Source of the DNA: Akkermansia sp. | GTDB taxonomy: Bacteria > Verrucomicrobiota > Verrucomicrobiia > Verrucomicrobiales > Akkermansiaceae | Assembly (NCBI GenBank): GCA_017477935.1 | Contig: JAFVIC010000037.1 | Span: 1 to 64,000 of the forward strand | DNA length: 64,000 bases | Reading direction: 5' to 3' | Shown: one piece after another, positions 60,387-64,000 of the stretch | Layout of the letters: each line of letters opens with the position of its first letter | Numbering within the stretch: the stretch's first letter is position 1 | The notes under the pieces: generated by a model | Database searches by the model: none | What the model was told of the DNA's origin: nothing | Seen by the model: only the letters and a program-made list of their open reading frames with translations | Made by a program: the position numbers and the translations under genes

Positions 60387-61163
60387 TTATTGCAGCGGGC
60401 GCTCGCCGGTATCCGGGCGGGCGATGTCAAGCGGCAGGGTGGGGAAGTAAGAGCGCAGGGTATTCACATCAGTGTTGCCATCGATGAAGTACCACTTGTT
60501 GAGCTGGGTGCCGCGATAGTTGCGGTTGTTGGTGCTCTCTATCACCTCATCGCGCACGGCGTAGATGAAGTCACGGCGCTCTACGCGCAGGCGCCGACCG
60601 CTCTCGGTCGGGGCGCTGTACCACATGACCGTGGGCAGTACAACCAACCGGCTGCGCCCGCCTTTCCAGTTCAGGTGTTCGGCGCTGGTCAACCGCCCGC
60701 CCTGACGGCGTGAATCATTGCGCACGGTGCGCATGGCGGCTGATGAGTGCGGCAGTATATATTCCGCCATCGGGGTGCCGACAGCGTAGCGTTCCACCTT
60801 GAAGCCGGCCTGCTTCATTTGCTGGCCTATGCGCACATAGTGCTCTTTGAGTGCCCGTATGTTGCGCTCCATGCGGCGGCGCGCGACCTCATCGCTCTCG
60901 CGTGAACCGGCTGTGCCCATAATTCGGTGGGCGTTGGCAGCCTCTTGCCCGGGTGTGCGGCTTGCCAGTCGGTCTGCCAGGGTCCACTTCAGCGGCGGGT
61001 ACATGGCATCCACCGCCCAGCTCATATCACAGTTCAGTACGGCTCCCTTGAAGGCATTCGCCTCTGCCTGAGCTTCGCGGGCGGCTGAGCTTACCGGGGC
61101 GGCCTCCGCCGTGATGCTTGCCAGCGCGGTCACAGTTGCCGCGAGAGTGTAGAAGGTTTTCAT
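60387..61163 (-). CDS. Secreted protein, unknown function
   Basis: The 258-residue protein has a signal peptide (MKTFYTLAATVTALASITAE, cleavage after AEA). The mature part is alpha/beta with GAVLNCDMSWAVDAMYPPLK, RNIRALKEHYVRIGQQMKQA and RDEVIESTNNRNYRGTQLNK-WYFIDG, a layout like small periplasmic stress or NTF2-like domains, but I cannot name the family. The start is at 61163: the TAAGAT -10 box (61176-61171) overlaps the earlier ATG at 61172, which therefore cannot be used. It lies upstream of dinG with a 21-base gap. Confidence 0.65.
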   Translation of the reverse strand: MKTFYTLAATVTALASITAEAAPVSSAAREAQAEANAFKGAVLNCDMSWAVDAMYPPLKWTLADRLASRTPGQEAANAHRIMGTAGSRESDEVARRRMERNIRALKEHYVRIGQQMKQAGFKVERYAVGTPMAEYILPHSSAAMRTVRNDSRRQGGRLTSAEHLNWKGGRSRLVVLPTVMWYSAPTESGRRLRVERRDFIYAVRDEVIESTNNRNYRGTQLNKWYFIDGNTDVNTLRSYFPTLPLDIARPDTGERPLQ

Positions 61164-61170
61164 GCCCTGC

Positions 61171-61200
61171 ATCTTACCACACTCGCTATTGCCATGACAA
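61171..61200 (-). promoter_or_regulatory. Promoter of the secreted unknown gene, leaderless
   Basis: Minus-strand TTGTCA (61200-61195), 18-base spacer and TAAGAT (61176-61171), 7 bases before ATG 61163. Confidence 0.7.
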
Positions 61201-61230
61201 GCCCAAAGTATGCCCGCATATCGACACGAA

Positions 61231-61260
61231 AAAAGCGATTCTCTTTCGAGAATCGCTTTT
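61231..61260 (-). terminator. Terminator after tRNA-Asp
   Basis: AAAAGCGATTCTC (61231-61243), loop TTTC and GAGAATCGCTTTT (61248-61260) form a perfect 13-bp stem with a T run on the minus strand. Confidence 0.92.
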
Positions 61261-61268
61261 GCAAGGGA

Positions 61269-61343
61269 CGAAGCGGACGGGGCTCGAACCCGCGACCTCA
61301 GCCGTGACAGGGCTGCGCTCTAACCAAACTGAGCTACCGCTCC
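61269..61343 (-). tRNA. tRNA-Asp (anticodon GTC)
   Basis: On the minus strand the acceptor GGAGCGG (61343-61337) pairs with CCGCTTC (61276-61270), with G as discriminator. The anticodon loop CTGTCAC carries GTC. D arm TAGCTCAGTTTGGTTAGAGC and T arm GCGGGTTCGAGCCCCG are normal. CCA is not encoded. Confidence 0.95.
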
Positions 61344-61384
61344 TTGCCTTTGGTTGCTCCCTCCTTTCGGCGGGGTGCGAGGGA

Positions 61385-61413
61385 ATTATACACGAACTTT
61401 ATCGGCATTGCAA
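61385..61413 (-). promoter_or_regulatory. tRNA-Asp promoter
   Basis: Minus-strand TTGCAA (61413-61408), 17-base spacer and consensus TATAAT (61390-61385), about 42 bases before the tRNA. Confidence 0.8.
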
Positions 61414-61458
61414 GCTTTTTTTTGCAAAAAATGCAAAAAAAGTGAAAAAAACGCTTTT

Positions 61459-62535
61459 TTATGCCTTTTTCATGGCCTGTACGCAGGAATTGGTGACTTC
61501 TTCCCAGGTTGGGAAGGTGGGGCAGGTGAAGGGAAGCAAACCTTCGTAGCAGTTATTGGCAGTATTGATGAAGGCTTTTTCATCATCGTTGGGTACGAGG
61601 TATTGCGCCGGGACGTTTTCGCGAGGTCCCGGCAAATCCGAAGTGATGCAGGGAATACCGTTGAGCAAGCATTCGACAGGTGGCATGCCGAAGCTTTCGT
61701 AGTCTGACAGATAGACTGCCATGCGGCACTTTTCTCGCATGAGTTCGCAGAGTGACGCGAAAGGAAGTCGGGGGTGGTGAATCCAGTTGGCGTTCGGCAG
61801 GGTATAGTTTTCGGGCAACGAGCCGACGATGTGTATGCGGATGTCGTTTTGGTCGGCGCGTTGGGAGAGCCACGCGTTGAGGCGGGCTATGGTGCGCTCC
61901 ATTCGCTTGTGGGGGAATGTCGAGGCGTACGTCAGCACGTCCGCACGGCCTGTATCGGGCTGGGCTTGCGGCGGGGTGTCGAAACCGATGCCGATTCGCA
62001 CTGCCCGAGCCGTAGGTATGTAGGTGCGAATGCGGTCGGCGTTGAATTGGGTATGGGTCAGCACCAAATCCGAGGTGCGCATGGCGTGGAGCGAAAGATT
62101 TTTGAAATACAGGTACTCATGCAGAGGGAAGGCCATTCGGCGCTCTCTTGCGGGGCGTTGGGTATAATATTCCCAACCTACATCATGCACATAGCAGGCT
62201 ATCTTGGTTTTTCCCAGGCAGGGGAAGAGGGGCGGAAAGCCCTTGGGCAGCAGCAGCCAGTCCGGGGAAATGCGGCGCACGGCCGCAGGCAGGCCGAATT
62301 GGTCCCACCATACACGGCCGAATCGTCGGGGGACCGGTTTGTCCATGAGGTGCAGGTGAACGTGCGGAGGGCAGTCGGCAAAGGCCGCGGCGCATTCATC
62401 GTTGCCCAATATGTGCAGTTCCGTGACGTCGGGGTGGTGCATCAGTCCGCGGGTCAGTCCCATCGATACATTAAAGATACCCATGGATTTGGTGCGGGTG
62501 AAACTCTGGTCGGTTAGAGCAACGGCGATTTTCAT
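61459..62535 (-). CDS. GT4-type glycosyltransferase (GT-B fold)
   Basis: The 358-residue protein starts MKIAVALTDQSFTRTKSMGI. The C-terminal half has the donor-binding pattern LTYASTFPHKRMERTIARLN, NWIHHPRLPFASLCELMREK, and VYLSDYESFGMPPVECLLNG (the ExFGxxxxE motif of GT4 enzymes) followed by IPCITSDLPGPREN. The substrate is unknown; a role in envelope glycan assembly is likely. ATG 62535 is used because the promoter TTGACT-17-TATAAC ends 10 bases before it. It is monocistronic, ended shortly before the tRNA-Asp promoter. Confidence 0.85.
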   Translation of the reverse strand: MKIAVALTDQSFTRTKSMGIFNVSMGLTRGLMHHPDVTELHILGNDECAAAFADCPPHVHLHLMDKPVPRRFGRVWWDQFGLPAAVRRISPDWLLLPKGFPPLFPCLGKTKIACYVHDVGWEYYTQRPARERRMAFPLHEYLYFKNLSLHAMRTSDLVLTHTQFNADRIRTYIPTARAVRIGIGFDTPPQAQPDTGRADVLTYASTFPHKRMERTIARLNAWLSQRADQNDIRIHIVGSLPENYTLPNANWIHHPRLPFASLCELMREKCRMAVYLSDYESFGMPPVECLLNGIPCITSDLPGPRENVPAQYLVPNDDEKAFINTANNCYEGLLPFTCPTFPTWEEVTNSCVQAMKKA

Positions 62536-62545
62536 GATTGAGGTG

Positions 62546-62574
62546 GTTATACCATAGTGGGTGCAGTGAGTCAA
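62546..62574 (-). promoter_or_regulatory. Promoter of the GT4 gene, near-leaderless
   Basis: Minus-strand TTGACT (62574-62569), 17-base spacer and TATAAC (62551-62546), 10 bases before ATG 62535. Confidence 0.78.
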
Positions 62575-62577
62575 ACA

Positions 62578-62608
62578 GAAAAACCGCTCCTTTCGGGGAG
62601 CGGTTTTT
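62578..62608 (-). terminator. Terminator of rplI
   Basis: AAAACCGCTCC and GGAGCGGTTTT form an 11-bp stem; on the minus strand it is followed by TTTCTG. Confidence 0.85.
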
Positions 62609-62635
62609 CGTAAAAAAGTGATTGTCGGTCGGTTA

Positions 62636-63130
62636 TCAGGCCTCGACGGCGGCGGGAGCCTCCTCCTCCACCTTCTCGCCCTTCACCACGAGCACTACCT
62701 TCACGGTAGCGGTCACCTGAGCGTGCAGCTTGGCAGGTACCTCGTAGGAGCCGGACTTCTTGAGCGGCTTCTCGAGCTCGATGCTGTGGCGGTCGATTTC
62801 GATACCCAGAGCAGCCAGACCATCGGTGATCTGCTGGTTGGTGATAGCGCCGAACACCTTGCCATTCTCGCCGGCCTCGAGGGTGAGGTTCACCGTGACG
62901 GCAGCAATCTTGGCGGCAATCTCCTGGAAGTTGGCCAGCTCGGCGGCCTCGCGCTCAGCGCGCTTCTTCTGGAGCATGTTGATGAAACGCTGGTTGGCGG
63001 GGGTTGCCTCGAACGCAAGACCCTGAGGAATCAGGTAGTTGCGGCCGTAACCAGCCTTCACGGTAACGAGGTCGGCTTCACAGCCCAGACCGTCGATCTT
63101 TGTAGCGAGAATAACTTGCATGTTAGCCAT
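62636..63130 (-). CDS. rplI: 50S ribosomal protein L9
   Basis: L9 binds domain V of 23S rRNA near the L1 stalk and limits frameshifting. The 164-residue protein has the N-terminal RNA-binding domain VILATKIDGLGCEADLVTVK-AGYGRNYLIPQGLA, a long connecting helix (PANQRFINMLQKKRAEREAA) and the C-terminal domain from NGKVFGAITNQQITDGLAAL. The tail is Glu/Ala-rich. ATG 63121 would start closer to the usual M-Q-V-I, so the first three residues are uncertain. It is not linked here to rpsF or rpsR, its common partners. Confidence 0.96.
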   Translation of the reverse strand: MANMQVILATKIDGLGCEADLVTVKAGYGRNYLIPQGLAFEATPANQRFINMLQKKRAEREAAELANFQEIAAKIAAVTVNLTLEAGENGKVFGAITNQQITDGLAALGIEIDRHSIELEKPLKKSGSYEVPAKLHAQVTATVKVVLVVKGEKVEEEAPAAVEA

Positions 63131-63186
63131 AACTCAGTAATTTTGGTTTGGTTGAGCGGCTCTTGTACACGAATTTGCTCTGAATG

Positions 63187-63756
63187 TCAAGATTTTATTT
63201 TATCTTTTTTCACATTCTCGACCTTCACGCGGCGCACCAGAACCCAGGCGGCTTTGTCGCCATCGGGGCAGAGGGTGTTCACGTATTCCCAGCCATCAGG
63301 TATACCCAGCAGCTGCTCGCAGCGTATCATGCCTTGTGCCTCCTGACCGGCCACCATCTCCCCGCGGAATAAATCTTCTGCCTGGACTTTCAGAGAGGCG
63401 TATTCGTACTCCGTCGGAGGTTTCGGTTTCTCTATCTTATTGAACTGAACCAGAATCACAGCCGCGATGAAGGCCAGGAAAATGCAGCTGAACATCTGGG
63501 CTATGCTGCCACCTGCCGGCGGTACCGGTTCGGGCTCGCCGTCATCTATTACCTCGTCATCTTCGTTCTTCTTCGGCTTCGGCGTCGATTTCATCTTAAT
63601 CTGCATGACCACGCTGCGGATGGGCAGCCAGGTTTCTGAATTCTCCCGACGTACCTTCACGCTATCGCCCAAGGCGCCGTTTACATAGTCCGTCACCAGC
63701 TCGTCTTCCGTCAGCGGACCGTCTGTAATCTCGCCATCAGTATAGTAAAATCTCAT
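63187..63756 (-). CDS. GYF_2 (DUF4339)-domain membrane protein
   Basis: The 189-residue protein opens with a GYF_2-like domain (MRFYYTDGEITDGPLTEDEL ... TWLPI, about 1-50), a small fold that binds proline-rich peptides. A Lys/Asp/Glu-rich linker follows, then a membrane helix (about 85-107, SIAQMFSCIFLAFIAAVILV) and a periplasmic domain ending in a basic KVENVKKDKIKS tail. The start is fixed by TTGACA-17-TAGTAT, which ends 8 bases upstream. Divergent from the GbsR-like gene. Confidence 0.75.
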   Translation of the reverse strand: MRFYYTDGEITDGPLTEDELVTDYVNGALGDSVKVRRENSETWLPIRSVVMQIKMKSTPKPKKNEDDEVIDDGEPEPVPPAGGSIAQMFSCIFLAFIAAVILVQFNKIEKPKPPTEYEYASLKVQAEDLFRGEMVAGQEAQGMIRCEQLLGIPDGWEYVNTLCPDGDKAAWVLVRRVKVENVKKDKIKS

Positions 63757-63764
63757 ATACCCTT

Positions 63765-63793
63765 ATACTATGCCCCTCACCGTTTCATGTCAA
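63765..63793 (-). promoter_or_regulatory. Promoter of the GYF_2 gene, leaderless
   Basis: Minus-strand TTGACA (63793-63788), 17-base spacer and TAGTAT (63770-63765), 8 bases before ATG 63756. Confidence 0.8.
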
Positions 63794-63822
63794 GGTAAAA
63801 TCTATATTTTAGCATATTTTAC

Positions 63823-63850
63823 TTGACAATTTTCTGAAAATTCAGAAAAT
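63823..63850 (+). promoter_or_regulatory. Promoter with palindromic operator before the GbsR-like gene
   Basis: TTGACA (63823-63828), 16-base spacer and GAAAAT (63845-63850), 6 bases before ATG 63857. The spacer and -10 box are covered by a perfect inverted repeat TTTTCTGAA-AA-TTCAGAAAA (63830-63849), a likely operator for autorepression. Confidence 0.7.
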
Positions 63851-63856
63851 ACACTC

Positions 63857-64000
63857 ATGCAGCTTACCGATACACAGATGACCTTTATACGCCGTTGGGG
63901 CGACATGGGGTCTCGCTGGGGGATACCGCGTTCCACGGCGATGCTGCACGGGCTGCTGTACCTTGCTACGGAACCGTTGACAGCGGAGGAAATGTGTGAG
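63857..64000 (+). CDS. GbsR/MarR-type transcriptional regulator, partial
   Basis: The 48 residues in view read MQLTDTQMTFIRRWGDMGSR and GIPRSTAMLHGLLYLATEPL-TAEEMCE. This is the start of the GbsR-like branch of MarR regulators (FxxxWGxMGxxWGIxRTxAxxxGLLYL...LTAEEI), winged-helix proteins that often control osmolyte or multidrug genes. The gene runs off the right edge, so the wing and C-terminus are unseen. The palindrome between -35 and -10 suits autorepression by a dimer. Confidence 0.8.
   Translation, partial: MQLTDTQMTFIRRWGDMGSRWGIPRSTAMLHGLLYLATEPLTAEEMCE

Overview
This window looks like the chromosome of a Verrucomicrobiota bacterium close to Akkermansia (inference). The signs are a secreted protein ending in a PEP-CTERM sorting signal (VPEPTT, hydrophobic stretch, RRRR), a secreted GH84 N-acetylglucosaminidase with lipoprotein neighbours, a PPi-type phosphofructokinase, a GC-rich backbone, and a division and cell-wall (dcw) cluster beginning with mraZ. 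Most genes have no clear Shine-Dalgarno sequence. At least eleven have a good sigma-70-like promoter whose -10 box lies only about 6-10 bases before the ATG, so leaderless or almost leaderless transcripts seem common.

Layout. 1-6.2 kb is an AT-richer, decayed accessory island: an IS4-family transposase gene cut by the window edge and probably frameshifted by a 19-bp tandem duplication, a nucleotidyltransferase-aminotransferase fusion, an ornithine-cyclodeaminase-like pseudogene with an in-frame TGA, a small zinc-finger protein, a Panacea/SocA-like pseudogene with an in-frame TAG, and a glycosyltransferase missing its N-terminus. 6.3-30.6 kb is housekeeping and envelope sequence: carB, a phage-like endolysin and holin-like pair, pfp, an operon of HAD phosphatase, GH84 enzyme and lipoprotein, several repeat-rich lipoproteins, nspC, tRNA-Gln, tRNA-Arg, tmRNA, a PEP-CTERM protein, rpsM-rpsK-rpsD, serS and an ExbB/ExbD-like operon.

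30.6-36.2 kb is a compact podovirus-like module: tail tube A, portal, a Bbp19-like protein, a scaffold-like protein, a winged-helix regulator and small unknowns. No capsid, large terminase, replication or integrase gene is seen. Each side of it carries an array of short hairpins with different stems but a nearly constant 7-base spacer (30,622-30,738 and 36,002-36,166). 36,215-37,844 is an AAA ATPase/PD-(D/E)XK gene bounded by two nearly identical 57-bp palindromes, which looks like a mobile cassette.

38-56 kb, on the minus strand, is the dcw cluster mraZ-rsmH-ftsL-ftsI-murE-murF-mraY-murD-LysM protein-ftsW-murG, followed by an ankyrin-repeat protein and mnmG. These genes make the peptidoglycan precursor (MurE, MurF, MurD, MraY, MurG) and the septal synthase (FtsW, FtsI, FtsL). 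A second class B penicillin-binding protein is transcribed divergently from mraZ. 58-64 kb holds a DinG-type helicase, a secreted unknown, tRNA-Asp, a glycosyltransferase, rplI, a GYF_2/DUF4339-like membrane protein and the start of a GbsR/MarR-type regulator with a palindromic operator.

The main candidates for undescribed biology are the paired hairpin arrays around the phage module, the palindrome-bounded ATPase-nuclease cassette, and the DnaA-box-like direct repeats at 31.5-31.6 kb. All calls come from reading the sequence; no database search was run.
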